From the NCBI RefSeq assembly GCF_001298675.1, contig NZ_CYIG01000005.1:1-64000 (forward strand): a stretch of 64,000 nt of DNA. The letters are read 5' to 3'. Shown here piece after piece: positions 7,299-16,030 of the stretch. The translations under genes were made by a program, and so were the position numbers. The notes under the pieces are model-generated. The model was not told the origin of the DNA and made no database searches. It saw only the letters and a program-made list of their open reading frames with translations. Numbering within the stretch: the stretch's first letter is position 1; each line of letters begins with the position of its first letter. Origin of the DNA: Paenacidovorax caeni. Lineage in GTDB: Bacteria; Pseudomonadota; Gammaproteobacteria; Burkholderiales; Burkholderiaceae_C.

Positions 7299-8435
7299 AT
7301 GCATCGCCGCCAGTTCGTATCCCTTGCCGCCCTTGCCGCACCCGCCTTCGTCCGCCAGGCCCTGGCCCAGGAGGCCGGCCTGACCGCCAAGACCCTCACC
7401 ATCGGTTGCTCCGCTGCCACCACCGGGCCCCTGGCCAGCTCCGGCCTCGACATCCAGCGCGGCACCGAGGCCGCCATGGCCCAGATCAACGCGCGCGGCG
7501 GTATCCATGGCCGCGCACTGCAGCTGCTGATGATGGACGACGCGTACGAGCCCGAGCGCACCGCCGCCAACGTGCGGCAGATGCTCGCGCAAGGCCAGGT
7601 GTTCGCGCTGCTGTCGTGCTTTGGTACGCCGAACAACCAGGCCATCCTGCCGCTGGTGGAGGAGTCCGGCATTCCCTACGTGGCGCCGCTGTCGGGCGCG
7701 ATGTCGCTGCGCAAGGGCACGCGCAACGTGTTCCACGTGCGCGCGAGCTACACCGACGAGATCGTGCGCCTGGTGCAGCGCCTGACCGGCATGGGCCTCA
7801 AGGGCATCGCCGTGGTTTACCAGGACAACGCCTACGGCCGCGAAATGCTGGACGACGCCACGCGTTCCCTGGCCGCACAGGGGCAGAAGCCGGCGCTGCA
7901 AGTGGCCGTGGCCACCGACGGCAAGAACCTGGCGGGCGCTGTGGCCCAGGTGGCCGCTGCCCGCCCCGCGGCGGTGCTGCTGGCCACGGCGGGCACGGTG
8001 TCGGTGGGGCTGGTGCGTGGCCTGCGCAAGAGCGCGCCGGGGGTGCTGCTCACCGGCCTGAGCCCGACGCTGCCCAGTGACAGCCTGCGCCAGCTGGGCG
8101 AGGACGGCAGCGGCATTGCGCTGTCGATGGTTGTGCCCGACCCGCACCGCGCCAAGCTGCAACTGGTGCGCGACTACCAGTCCGCCATGCGCGCGCAGGG
8201 GCACCAGGAATTCACCCCGGGCAGCCTGGAGGCCTACGTGAACACGCGCGTGCTGGCCGAGGGGCTGGAGCGCACCGGGCGCGACCCGTTGCAGGTGCGC
8301 CTGAACGCCGCGCTGGCCGCCATCCGTAATCTGAACCTGGGCGGTTTCATGGTGGACTACAGCGGCCAGACGCCGTTCGTCGGCTCGCGCTACCTTGATC
8401 TGGGGGTGCTGGGCAGCGCGGGGCGCTTCGTCTAG
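7299..8435 (+). CDS. ABC-transporter substrate-binding protein, branched-chain amino acid (LivJ) type
   Basis: This periplasmic binding protein of the Peripla_BP_6 family captures amino acids, amides or aromatic/carboxylate ligands for an ABC importer. The 378 aa protein starts with MHRRQFVSLAALAAPAFVRQ, a signal peptide with likely cleavage after ALA-Q near residue 23. The mature part opens with LTIGCSAATTGPLASSG and has INARGGIHGR, characteristic of LivJ-like proteins. No permease or ATPase gene is adjacent, so it is an orphan that must share a transporter encoded elsewhere. The ATG at 7299 is chosen because upstream in-frame residues are arginine-rich and place the signal peptide too far inside. 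The gene ends just before a repeat-derived terminator. Confidence 0.85.
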   Translation: MHRRQFVSLAALAAPAFVRQALAQEAGLTAKTLTIGCSAATTGPLASSGLDIQRGTEAAMAQINARGGIHGRALQLLMMDDAYEPERTAANVRQMLAQGQVFALLSCFGTPNNQAILPLVEESGIPYVAPLSGAMSLRKGTRNVFHVRASYTDEIVRLVQRLTGMGLKGIAVVYQDNAYGREMLDDATRSLAAQGQKPALQVAVATDGKNLAGAVAQVAAARPAAVLLATAGTVSVGLVRGLRKSAPGVLLTGLSPTLPSDSLRQLGEDGSGIALSMVVPDPHRAKLQLVRDYQSAMRAQGHQEFTPGSLEAYVNTRVLAEGLERTGRDPLQVRLNAALAAIRNLNLGGFMVDYSGQTPFVGSRYLDLGVLGSAGRFV

Positions 8436-8447
8436 CGCGCTTCTTCT

Positions 8448-8497
8448 TTGATAGCTGCCAGCGCTTTTCCCCAAAGGGCTGGCAGCCTTTTCCCTTC
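8448..8497 (+). terminator. Repeat-derived hairpin terminator after the binding-protein gene
   Basis: GCTGCCAGC at 8454-8462 pairs perfectly with GCTGGCAGC at 8478-8486, followed by a pyrimidine-rich CTTTTCCCTTCTT. The left arm is the TTGATAGCTGCCAGCGCTT half of the repeat family. It sits between the plus-strand binding-protein gene and the convergent CoA-transferase gene. Confidence 0.65.
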
Positions 8498-10012
8498 TTA
8501 TTTGCGCATGTCGCCTGTGTCCAGGCAGCGCTGGTGCCAGCTCAGCGCCTCGCCCAGCAGGTGCGGCGTGTGCTGCGCGCCTTGCTGGCGTGCGCGATCA
8601 AAATAATCTTGCAGCATGGGGCGGTAGTCCGGGTGGGCGCAGTGGTCAATGATGGCCTGCGCACGCTGGCGTGGTGACAGCCCGCGCAAATCGGCCAGGC
8701 CCTGCTCGGTGACGATGATCTGCGTGTCGTGCTCGGTGTGGTCCACGTGCGAGCACATGGGCACGATGCAGCTGATCTTGCCGTCCTTGGCCACCGAGGG
8801 CGTGACGAAGAACGACAGGTAGCCGTTGCGTGCGAAGTCGCCCGAGCCGCCGATGCCGTTCATCATGCTCGACCCCATGAGGTGGGTGGAGTTGACGTTG
8901 CCGTAGATGTCGGCCTCGATCATCGAGTTCATGGCGATGATCCCCAGGCGGCGCACCAGCTCGGGGTGGTTGCTGATCTCCTGCGGGCGCAGGATGATGC
9001 GCTCGCGGTAGAAGTCGATGTTCTTCTCGAAATCTTCATAGGCGCTGCGCGACAGCGAGATGGCTGTGGCCGAGGCGCGCTTCATCTTGCCGGCGCGCAG
9101 CAGGTCCAGCATGCCGTCCTGCAGCACCTCGGTGAAGCCCAGCAGGTTGTCGAACGGGCCGTGCAGCAGCCCTGCCAGCACGGCATTGGCCACGTTGCCC
9201 ACGCCCGACTGGATGGGCAGCATCTGCTGCGGCAGGCGGCCGTGCTTCATCTCGTGCGCCAGGAAGTCGATGATGTACTCGGCGATGCGCTGCGAGTTGG
9301 CGTCGGGCTGCGAGAACACGTTGTCGCGGTCGCCGCTGTGCGTCTCCACCACGGCCACCACCTTGCGCGGGTCCACCTGCAGGTAGGGCTCGCCGATGCG
9401 GTTGTCGGCATGCGTCAGGCTGATGGGCACGCGCCGCGGCGGCAGGGCGGTGCCGTAGTAGATGTCGTGCATGCCTTCCAGGCGCAGCGGCAGCTTGGTG
9501 TTGACCTCCAGGATCACCTTGTCGGCAATCTCCAGCCAGGTCTTGTTGTTGCCCACGGCGGTGGAGGGAATCAAGAGCCCGTCGGCCGTGACGCCGACGA
9601 TCTCGATGATGGCCACGTCCAGGCGCCCGAGGAAGCCGAACCACGCGTGCTGCGCCACGTGCGACAGGTGCATGTCGATGTAATCGATCTCGCCCGCATT
9701 GATCTTCTTGCGCGCCATGGCGTCGGAGTTGAAGGGCAGGCGCTGCGCCATCGCGTCGGCCGCGGCCAGCAGGCCATCGACCTCGGGCGCCGTGGAGGCG
9801 CCGGTCCACACGTTGATGCGGTAGGGCCGCCCGGCCTTGTGCTCGCTCTGCGCGTGCGCCGCGATGGCCTGGGGCAGCGCCTTGGGGTAGCCCGCGCCGG
9901 TGAAACCGCTCAGGCCCACGGTGGCGCCGTGCGCCACGTGCTGCGCGGCCTGCTCGGCCGTCATGCTGCGGGAAAGAAAGTCTGCGTGGCGCACGCGCTC
10001 AGCCAAGGCCAT
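8498..10012 (-). CDS. Acetyl-CoA hydrolase/CoA-transferase family (succinyl-CoA:acetate type)
   Basis: This enzyme moves CoA between succinyl-CoA and a short-chain acid such as acetate or propionate. Family members are annotated Ach1, Cat1, ScpC or AarC. The 504 aa protein has the glycine motif SGFTGAGYPKALP at about 35-47, the catalytic glutamate in FTEVLQDG (Glu295, matching AarC Glu294), and GIGGSGDF at about 386-393. The start at 10012 is chosen because GGAG lies 9 nt upstream of it and directly abuts the alternative ATG at 10021. A hairpin with seven U residues lies in the leader, 24 nt before the start. Which acid it uses cannot be told from sequence. Confidence 0.88.
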   Translation of the reverse strand: MALAERVRHADFLSRSMTAEQAAQHVAHGATVGLSGFTGAGYPKALPQAIAAHAQSEHKAGRPYRINVWTGASTAPEVDGLLAAADAMAQRLPFNSDAMARKKINAGEIDYIDMHLSHVAQHAWFGFLGRLDVAIIEIVGVTADGLLIPSTAVGNNKTWLEIADKVILEVNTKLPLRLEGMHDIYYGTALPPRRVPISLTHADNRIGEPYLQVDPRKVVAVVETHSGDRDNVFSQPDANSQRIAEYIIDFLAHEMKHGRLPQQMLPIQSGVGNVANAVLAGLLHGPFDNLLGFTEVLQDGMLDLLRAGKMKRASATAISLSRSAYEDFEKNIDFYRERIILRPQEISNHPELVRRLGIIAMNSMIEADIYGNVNSTHLMGSSMMNGIGGSGDFARNGYLSFFVTPSVAKDGKISCIVPMCSHVDHTEHDTQIIVTEQGLADLRGLSPRQRAQAIIDHCAHPDYRPMLQDYFDRARQQGAQHTPHLLGEALSWHQRCLDTGDMRK

Positions 10013-10035
10013 GGGAAGCATCTCCAGTCACGATG

Positions 10036-10066
10036 AAAAAAAGCCACCCTTCAAACGAAGGGCGGC
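10036..10066 (-). terminator. Hairpin plus U7 between uraA and the CoA-transferase gene
   Basis: On the minus strand GCCGCCCTT pairs with AAGGGTGGC (one G-U pair, 6-nt loop), followed by TTTTTTT at 10042-10036. It has the form of an intrinsic terminator for the uracil permease gene upstream, but it ends only 24 nt before the CoA-transferase start codon, so it would also lie in that gene's leader. Confidence 0.7.
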
Positions 10067-10179
10067 TGCGGGCCCGGCCCGCGCCGCGCGATGGTAACGC
10101 GCGCGGCGCGCAAGGTTAGGGGTAAACCCTGAAATCCCGATGGCCGGACTCACACGTCAGGCCCACGTAATCCAGCGGG

Positions 10180-11466
10180 TTATGGGGCGCGCCGCAGCAG
10201 TGCGTGCAGCAGGATGGCGCCGAAGGTGGCGGTGCCGATGCCGCCGAGGGCGAAGTCACCGAACTTCAGCGTGAACTCGCCCGTGCCCAGGATGATGGTG
10301 ATGGCGGCGACGATCAGGTTGGTGTTCTGCGAGAAGTCCACGCGGTTGTCCACCCAGATCTTGGCGCCGGCGATGGCGATCAGGCCGAACACGACGATGG
10401 AGACCCCGCCCATCACCGGCAGCGGAATGGCCTGGATCAGCGCGCCGAACTTGGGAGAAAAGCCCAGCAGCACGGCAATCAGCGCCGCCACCAGGAACAC
10501 TGCGGTGGAGTAGATGCGCGTGGCCGCCATCACGCCGATGTTTTCGGCATAGGTGGTCACGCCCGTGCCGCCGGCCGCGCCGCTGACCATGGTGGCCACG
10601 CCGTCGCCGATGAAGGCCCGGCCCATGTACTGGTCCAGGTTCTTGCCGGTCATGGCTGTCACGGCCTTGATGTGGCCCAGGTTCTCGGCCACCAGGATGA
10701 TGACCACCGGCACGATCAGCAGCATGGCCGGCGCGCTGAACACGGGCGCGTGAAACTGCGGCAGGCCGAACCAGGGCGCTGCGGCGATGCCCGACACGTC
10801 GATCGGCTTGCCCAGGCCCAGCCCGTTGGTCAGCACGGCGTAGGCGATGCTGGCCACGATCAGCCCGACCAGGATCAGCAGGCGCTGCACCATGCCCTTG
10901 GTGAACACGGCCACCAGCGCCACGCAGACGAAGGTGAGCGCCTGCATCCAGCTCTCGAAGTTGTTGGCGGCCATGTTCTTCACGGGGATGGCCGCCAGGT
11001 TCAGTCCGATCACCGCCACCACCGCGCCCGTGACCACGGGGGGCATGAAGCGCTCAATCCAGCCCGTGCCCACGGCCTGCACCACCAGGCCCACGGCGGT
11101 GTATACCGCGCCGCAGGCGATGATGCCGCCCAGCGCCACGCCGATGTTGGCGTTCGGCCCCTTGCCCGCGTAGGCCGTGGCGGCGATCACCACGCCGATG
11201 AAGGCGAACGACGACCCCAGGTAGCTGGGTACCTTGCCACCGGTGATGAGGAAGAAGATCAGCGTGCCGATGCCGCTCATGAAAACGGCCAGGTTGGGGT
11301 CGAACCCCATGAGGATGGGCGCCAGCACCGTGGAGCCGAACATGGCGATGACGTGCTGTATGCCCATCAGCCCGGTCTGCGCCCAGGGCAGCCGCTCATC
11401 CGGTCCGATCACGCCGCCACCCTGCAGCACCTGCGCCGGGCGCTCATTCCATTGCAAAAGGGCCAT
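10180..11466 (-). CDS. uraA: Uracil permease, NCS2 family (UraA-like)
   Basis: This inner-membrane proton symporter takes up uracil. The 428 aa protein is hydrophobic throughout, as expected for the 14-segment NCS2 fold. It begins with a short cytoplasmic tail and QHVIAMFGSTVLAPILMG (segment 1). The substrate-binding acids fit AENLGHIKAV and TTYAENIGVMA; E. coli UraA has Glu241 and Glu290 at these places, with GENIGV in the second. This favours uracil over xanthine or uric acid transporters, which have a different second motif. The ATG at 11466 has GGAG upstream. RutG is the nearest alternative, but no rut genes are adjacent. Confidence 0.88.
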   Translation of the reverse strand: MALLQWNERPAQVLQGGGVIGPDERLPWAQTGLMGIQHVIAMFGSTVLAPILMGFDPNLAVFMSGIGTLIFFLITGGKVPSYLGSSFAFIGVVIAATAYAGKGPNANIGVALGGIIACGAVYTAVGLVVQAVGTGWIERFMPPVVTGAVVAVIGLNLAAIPVKNMAANNFESWMQALTFVCVALVAVFTKGMVQRLLILVGLIVASIAYAVLTNGLGLGKPIDVSGIAAAPWFGLPQFHAPVFSAPAMLLIVPVVIILVAENLGHIKAVTAMTGKNLDQYMGRAFIGDGVATMVSGAAGGTGVTTYAENIGVMAATRIYSTAVFLVAALIAVLLGFSPKFGALIQAIPLPVMGGVSIVVFGLIAIAGAKIWVDNRVDFSQNTNLIVAAITIILGTGEFTLKFGDFALGGIGTATFGAILLHALLRRAP

Positions 11467-11512
11467 GGGGCTCTCCTTGTGTGAAAGCGCTGATTTTAGA
11501 GGTTAGATGGGC

Positions 11513-11552
11513 CTCTGGCGCTTGTGTAGCAAGCGCAAACAGCTATCAAATC
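11513..11552. repeat. AGCGCTT/AGCTATCAA repeat, upstream of uraA
   Basis: GGCGCTTG and CAAGCGC form a 7-bp stem with loop TGTAG, followed by AAACAGCTATCAAATCAGG. It lies between the chemoreceptor stop and the uraA start, both on the minus strand. Confidence 0.75.
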
Positions 11553-11669
11553 AGGAGTGTGCCGGTGTGCGCTATCACCCAGGGGGGGCCAGACGGGCCC
11601 ATCGCCGCCGGCCTGCCGAGCGTGGCGGGGCCGTTTTCTGCCGTCACGGGGCCCAGGTTTGCCAGGCCC

Positions 11670-12968
11670 TCAGCGCCCCGGCTTGCCGGTCTCGAGCGCG
11701 TGCAGCTCCTGCACCACGTCAACCACCTTGTGCGCGTCCTCGCGGATGCGCTCGATGGCGTCGCGCGCCTGGCGTGACAGCTGGGCGCCCTGCTCCACCG
11801 CCGCCACACCGCCCTGGATGTGGTCGATCATGGCCCGCATCTCCTGCAGCACGGCCTGGATGGTCTGGTGGATGTCGTTGGTGGCGGTGCGGCTGTCGCC
11901 GGCGAGTTTGCGCACCTCCTCGGCCACCACGGCAAAGCCGCGCCCGGCCACGCCGGCGCGCGCGGCCTCCACCGCCGCGTTGAGGGCCAGCAGGTTGGTC
12001 TGGTCGGCCACGCGGCGTATGCCCTGCACGCTGGCGGCGATGCTCTCGGTCTTGCGCCCGAGTTCGTGCACGCGGGCTGCGGTGTCCTCGAACAGCTGGG
12101 CGATCGACTGGATGCGCGCCGTGGCGTCGACGATGGTTTGCGTGCCTTCTTCGGAGAGCTGCTGCGTCTCCTGCGCCACGGCAAACGCCGTGTTCACGCC
12201 CTGCTCGCGCGCCTGCGCCTGCTGCACACGCGCGGTGATGTCGGTGGCGAACTTGACGATGTGGCTCACCACGCCGTCAGGGTCGAGCACCGGGTTGTAC
12301 GTTGCCTCCAGCCACACCGTGCGCCCCCTCGCATCGACGCGCTCGATCTTGCCCTTGGAATACACGCCCGCGCGCAAATCGTCCCAAAAGCGTGGGTAGT
12401 CGCTGCTTTGCGCGAATGCGGGCGGGCACAAGATGCGGTGGTGCTGGCCCACCAGGTTCTGGCGGGTGTAGCCCATGGTGTGCAGAAAGTTGTCGTTGGC
12501 GCGCAGCACATGGCCTTGCAGGTCGAACTCGATCACTGCCATGGAGCGTTCGATGGCCTCCAGGATGGCATGGGCGCGCTGCGTCTGCTCCTGCGTGGCG
12601 GTCACGTCGTAAACCAGCCCCACGATGCGCTCCACCCGGCCGTGGGCATCGCGCACGGGGTAGAACATGCCCTGCACCCAGACCACGGTGCCGTTTTTGC
12701 AGCGGCGCTGCGCCATGCCTTGCACGAATTCGCCGCCGCACAGGCGCCGCCAATTGGCCTGAAAGGCAGGGCTGGCAACGTATTCCGGCGGATAGAAAAT
12801 CGTTTGGGGCTGGCCGATCAATTCGGCACGCTGGTACCCCAGCAGGTCACAAAAACGCGCGTTCACTTCGCGCACCACGCCTTGGACATCCACTTCGACC
12901 ACGGCTGCCTGCTCTGCAATGGCCTGCCAGCGCCCTTGTGCCGAAAAACGTTGCTGCTGCCACCACAT
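11670..12968 (-). CDS. Soluble PAS-PAS chemoreceptor (BdlA-like methyl-accepting protein)
   Basis: This cytoplasmic signal transducer of 432 aa has no membrane segment and no HAMP domain. Two PAS domains (about 12-130 and 135-255) each end in a PAC-like strand ([16 protein letters not shown]). They are followed by a chemoreceptor signalling domain with the invariant hairpin [32 protein letters not shown]. The second PAS has HRILCPPAF, like the heme- or FAD-binding Aer group. The domain order and size match Pseudomonas BdlA, which couples redox or nutrient cues and c-di-GMP to biofilm dispersal. A diguanylate cyclase is encoded 2 kb upstream. The C-terminus lacks a CheR-tethering pentapeptide. 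Confidence 0.85.
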   Translation of the reverse strand: MWWQQQRFSAQGRWQAIAEQAAVVEVDVQGVVREVNARFCDLLGYQRAELIGQPQTIFYPPEYVASPAFQANWRRLCGGEFVQGMAQRRCKNGTVVWVQGMFYPVRDAHGRVERIVGLVYDVTATQEQTQRAHAILEAIERSMAVIEFDLQGHVLRANDNFLHTMGYTRQNLVGQHHRILCPPAFAQSSDYPRFWDDLRAGVYSKGKIERVDARGRTVWLEATYNPVLDPDGVVSHIVKFATDITARVQQAQAREQGVNTAFAVAQETQQLSEEGTQTIVDATARIQSIAQLFEDTAARVHELGRKTESIAASVQGIRRVADQTNLLALNAAVEAARAGVAGRGFAVVAEEVRKLAGDSRTATNDIHQTIQAVLQEMRAMIDHIQGGVAAVEQGAQLSRQARDAIERIREDAHKVVDVVQELHALETGKPGR

Positions 12969-13036
12969 AGGACACCTCGTTGCTCAGAAATACCGGGCGC
13001 CTAGTGTACGCGCGGTGAGCGCAAAGCATTGTGGGG

Positions 13037-13070
13037 AAAGCGCGACAAGCTATTAAAACAATAGCTAACG
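13037..13070. repeat. AGCGC/AGCTATTAAAA repeat overlapping the radical SAM gene's stop
   Basis: AAAGCGCGACAAGCTATTAA is followed by AACAATAGCTAACGCGCC. GCTATT and AATAGC form a short inverted pair, and the stop codon (TTA on the plus strand, 13065-13067) lies inside it. Confidence 0.55.
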
Positions 13071-14981
13071 CGCCGCCAGGGCGCGCGCGATGCGGCCTGG
13101 CCGCACCGTGGTCTTGGGCACGTGGAAGGGGAACCACATGCGCACGTCCTGCTCCAGCCCGATGCCGTGCATGTAGTTGTAGATGGCCTTCTTCAGCCCG
13201 GCGCCCAGCGCGTCGTGGTCCACCCCCGTGGGGTCGATGAACGCCACATCGTTCTTGGCAAAACCGCCCGGCGGCAGCGGGGCCAGGGTCACGCCGTATT
13301 CCTCGGGGTTCTGTCCCACGGGCGAATGCACGGTGCAGGCAAAGCGGTGGAAGAAGCCGCTCTGGATGCAGCCGTTCTCGAACAGCTGGCGCACGTATTC
13401 CAGCGCGTCCACCGTGTCCTGCACGGTCTGCGTGGGAAAGCCGTACATCAGGTAGGCGTGCACCAGGATGCCGGCGTCGCTGAAGGCGCGGGTCACACGG
13501 GCCACCTGCTCTACCGAGACGCCCTTTTTCATCAGCGCCAGCAGCCGATCCGAGGCCACCTCCAACCCGCCCGAGATGGCGATGCAGCCGCTGTCGGCCA
13601 GCAACTCGGCCAGATCGGGCGTGAAGGTTTTCTCAAAGCGCACATTGCCCCACCAGCTGATGCCGGTGCCGCGCGCGATGAGCTCGGTGGCCAGGGCTTT
13701 GAGCGCCTTCGGCGGCGCGGCTTCATCGACGAAGTGAAAGCCCGTCTGCCCGGTCTCGGCCACGATGGCCTCGATGCGGTCAGCCAGCACCTGGGCGCTG
13801 GCGCCCTCGTAGCGGCCGATGTAGTCCAGGTTCACGTCGCAGAAGCTGCACTTCTTCCAGTAGCAGCCATGCGCCACGGTGAGCTTGTTCCAGCGCCCGT
13901 CGCTCCACAGGCGGTGCATGGGGTTGAGCATGTCCAGCAGCGACAGGTAGCTTTGCAGCGGCAGGCCGTCCCATGTCGGCGTGCCGACTTCGGCGAAGGC
14001 CACGTCGGCTTCCATCAGGTTTACGTAGCGCACTTCTCCACCAGCGTTGCTGCCCTCGCGTACGAAGGTGCGTACCAGCCGCTGGCGGCTACGCGCGCCG
14101 CGCAGGTGCTCCAGCAGCGCGAGCAAGGGCCGCTCGCCCGCGTCCAGCGTCACGTAGTCGAAGAAGTCGAACACGCGCGGGTCGCTGAGTTCGCGCAGCT
14201 CGGTGTTCACGAAGCCGCCGCCGAGCACGGTGACGATGTGCGGGTGCTGTGCCTTGATGGCCTGCGCGATGCGGAAGGCCCCGTAGACCGAGCCAGGAAA
14301 GGGCACCGAGAGCAGCACCACGTCGGGCGCATGGCGCGCCACGGCCTCGTGCGTGAGCGCGGCCAGGGCTTCATCCACCAGCGTGGGCGGCTGGGCCAGC
14401 GCATCGGCCAGCGGGTCGAACGTGGGCTGGCTGCCGGCCAGCTGCTCGGCGTAGCGCACGAACTCGAAGCGCGCGTCCACCGCATCGCGCAGTACGTCGG
14501 CCAGGTCGTTGAGGTACAGCGTTGCCAGGTGCTTGGCCTTGTCCGCCAGGCCCAGGGCGCCAAAGGCCCAGCCCAGCGGGTCGCCGCTGCCGTCGTCCTC
14601 GTACACGTCCAGGGCGGCAAAACGCGGCCCCTCGGGCAGCCAGGCGCGGCCCGCGATGCGGTGGGCCAGCGTGCCGTCGCGCCCCTGCAGGAAGGCGATC
14701 ACCGGGCCGATGGTGGCCAGGTAGCGGTCCTGCTGCGCGAGGAACGACTGCACGGCGGGGCTGCGCCGTCTTTCTGGCAGCGCCTGCGCGCGTTCCCCGG
14801 TGCGTGCCAGCCCGTCGCGCGAGAGCAGCCGCAGCACCAGCGCGATCGCCAGGTCCTCCTGGAAGGCGGCCACGCCGCGCGAGCGCAGGAAGCCCGTGAG
14901 GTAGGCGGTGGAGGGGTAGGGCGTGTTGAGCTGCGTCATCGGCGGAATGACGGACAGCACGCGGGGCGTGGCAGCGGGCAT
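13065..14981 (-). CDS. B12-binding-domain radical SAM protein
   Basis: This is an oxygen-sensitive [4Fe-4S] radical SAM enzyme with an N-terminal cobalamin-binding (Rossmann-like) domain, 638 aa. The N-terminal part opens RVLSVIPPMTQLNTPYPS, and HAPDVVLLSVPFPGS and VLGGGFVN (about 218-260) form the B12-fold core. The radical SAM cluster motif is C373-x4-C378-x2-C381 (CYWKKCSFC), one residue longer than canonical CX3CX2C but known for a subgroup. SGGLEVASDRLL follows. The substrate is unknown; family members methylate or rearrange unactivated carbons. It is the last gene of an operon with a diguanylate cyclase (22 bp gap) and a UbiM-type hydroxylase. The start MPAATPRV at 14981 is chosen over a basic extension overlapping the upstream gene. 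Confidence 0.8.
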   Translation of the reverse strand: MPAATPRVLSVIPPMTQLNTPYPSTAYLTGFLRSRGVAAFQEDLAIALVLRLLSRDGLARTGERAQALPERRRSPAVQSFLAQQDRYLATIGPVIAFLQGRDGTLAHRIAGRAWLPEGPRFAALDVYEDDGSGDPLGWAFGALGLADKAKHLATLYLNDLADVLRDAVDARFEFVRYAEQLAGSQPTFDPLADALAQPPTLVDEALAALTHEAVARHAPDVVLLSVPFPGSVYGAFRIAQAIKAQHPHIVTVLGGGFVNTELRELSDPRVFDFFDYVTLDAGERPLLALLEHLRGARSRQRLVRTFVREGSNAGGEVRYVNLMEADVAFAEVGTPTWDGLPLQSYLSLLDMLNPMHRLWSDGRWNKLTVAHGCYWKKCSFCDVNLDYIGRYEGASAQVLADRIEAIVAETGQTGFHFVDEAAPPKALKALATELIARGTGISWWGNVRFEKTFTPDLAELLADSGCIAISGGLEVASDRLLALMKKGVSVEQVARVTRAFSDAGILVHAYLMYGFPTQTVQDTVDALEYVRQLFENGCIQSGFFHRFACTVHSPVGQNPEEYGVTLAPLPPGGFAKNDVAFIDPTGVDHDALGAGLKKAIYNYMHGIGLEQDVRMWFPFHVPKTTVRPGRIARALAAR

Positions 14982-15003
14982 GGAAAAAGCGCGGGGGGCA
15001 GGA

Positions 15004-16017
15004 TTATTCCGGCACGGCGCGCGCGCAGCGCGCCTGCTTGACGGCGTACATGGCCTGGTCGGCCTGGCGCAGCGCCTCATCCGCGTCCAGGCCCTGGGCG
15101 GCGATCACGCCAACGCTGGCGCCGGGGTAGTCGATGGCGAAACCCGGCCAGGCAAAGTGGCCGCGCGTGGCCTCGGCCAGGCGCTGGCCGAAGGCCTGGC
15201 ACGCGGGCTCCATGGGGGTGCCGGCAGCCGGGCCTGGGCCGATCACCACGAACTCGTCACCGCCGTGGCGCGCCGCGAAGTCCTGCTGGCGCAGCGTTTC
15301 GCGCAGGCGTGCGGCGATCTCGGCCAGGAAATGGTCGCCCGCGTCGTGGCCATGGGTGTCGTTGATGGCCTTGAAGCCATCCAGGTCGATGAAGGCCACG
15401 AGCACGAACGTGCCCTGGCGCTGGCCCTGTGCCAGCTGACGCTGCAGCACTTCGCGCAGTGCCCGGCGGTTGGGCAGTCCGGTGAGCTGGTCGGTGTGGG
15501 CGTAGGTGGCCAATTGGGCGTTGGCGTCCACCAGCTGCTGCACCAGCCGTTCGCGCTCCACCTGGTGGCCGATGAGGTAGGCAAACAGCGCCAGCGCCTT
15601 GGGCACGGCCTCGGCCAGCGGGTGCTGCTGTGCGCTGGCGGCGCACAGCGTGCCGTAGAGCGCCCCGTCCGTCATGCGCACGGGGGTGCTGATGTAGGTC
15701 TGGATACCCAGCGCGGCCGCGGCCTGCGAGTCGCCCCAGCAGGCGCCCACGTCGGCGGTGAAGGGGCGCCCTTCGTCGAGCGCGCGCTTGCACAGCGTGT
15801 CGCCCCAGGGCACGGCCAGGCCTTCGGGAATGCACATCCGGTGCGTGTTGCGCGCGTACAGGACGCGCTGCACACCGTGCTCCAGGTCGATCACCGTCAG
15901 GTAGGTCGACTCCATCCCGGTCACGGCCTCCAGCAGCTCCAGCAGCGGCCGGGTCAGCTCTTCGGTGGTGCGGGCTTGCGTGACGCAGCGGGAGAGCTGA
16001 TCGAACAGGAGATCCAT
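15004..16017 (-). CDS. GAF-GGDEF diguanylate cyclase
   Basis: This cytoplasmic enzyme makes c-di-GMP from two GTP. The 337 aa protein has an N-terminal GAF sensor domain (about 10-155) with MESTYLTVIDLEHG and YISTPVRMTDGALYGTLC, then a GGDEF domain starting at DQLTGLPNRRAL. The active-site motif GGDEF is intact at 252-256. RQQD at 243-246, five residues before it, is a product-inhibition I-site. An active, feedback-regulated cyclase is therefore expected. No membrane segment is visible. The start at 16017 has GAGG 8 nt upstream and lies 13 bp after the stop of the UbiM-type gene, so they are co-transcribed. The GAF ligand is unknown. Confidence 0.9.
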   Translation of the reverse strand: MDLLFDQLSRCVTQARTTEELTRPLLELLEAVTGMESTYLTVIDLEHGVQRVLYARNTHRMCIPEGLAVPWGDTLCKRALDEGRPFTADVGACWGDSQAAAALGIQTYISTPVRMTDGALYGTLCAASAQQHPLAEAVPKALALFAYLIGHQVERERLVQQLVDANAQLATYAHTDQLTGLPNRRALREVLQRQLAQGQRQGTFVLVAFIDLDGFKAINDTHGHDAGDHFLAEIAARLRETLRQQDFAARHGGDEFVVIGPGPAAGTPMEPACQAFGQRLAEATRGHFAWPGFAIDYPGASVGVIAAQGLDADEALRQADQAMYAVKQARCARAVPE

Positions 16018-16030
16018 GCCTCGGCCCTCG

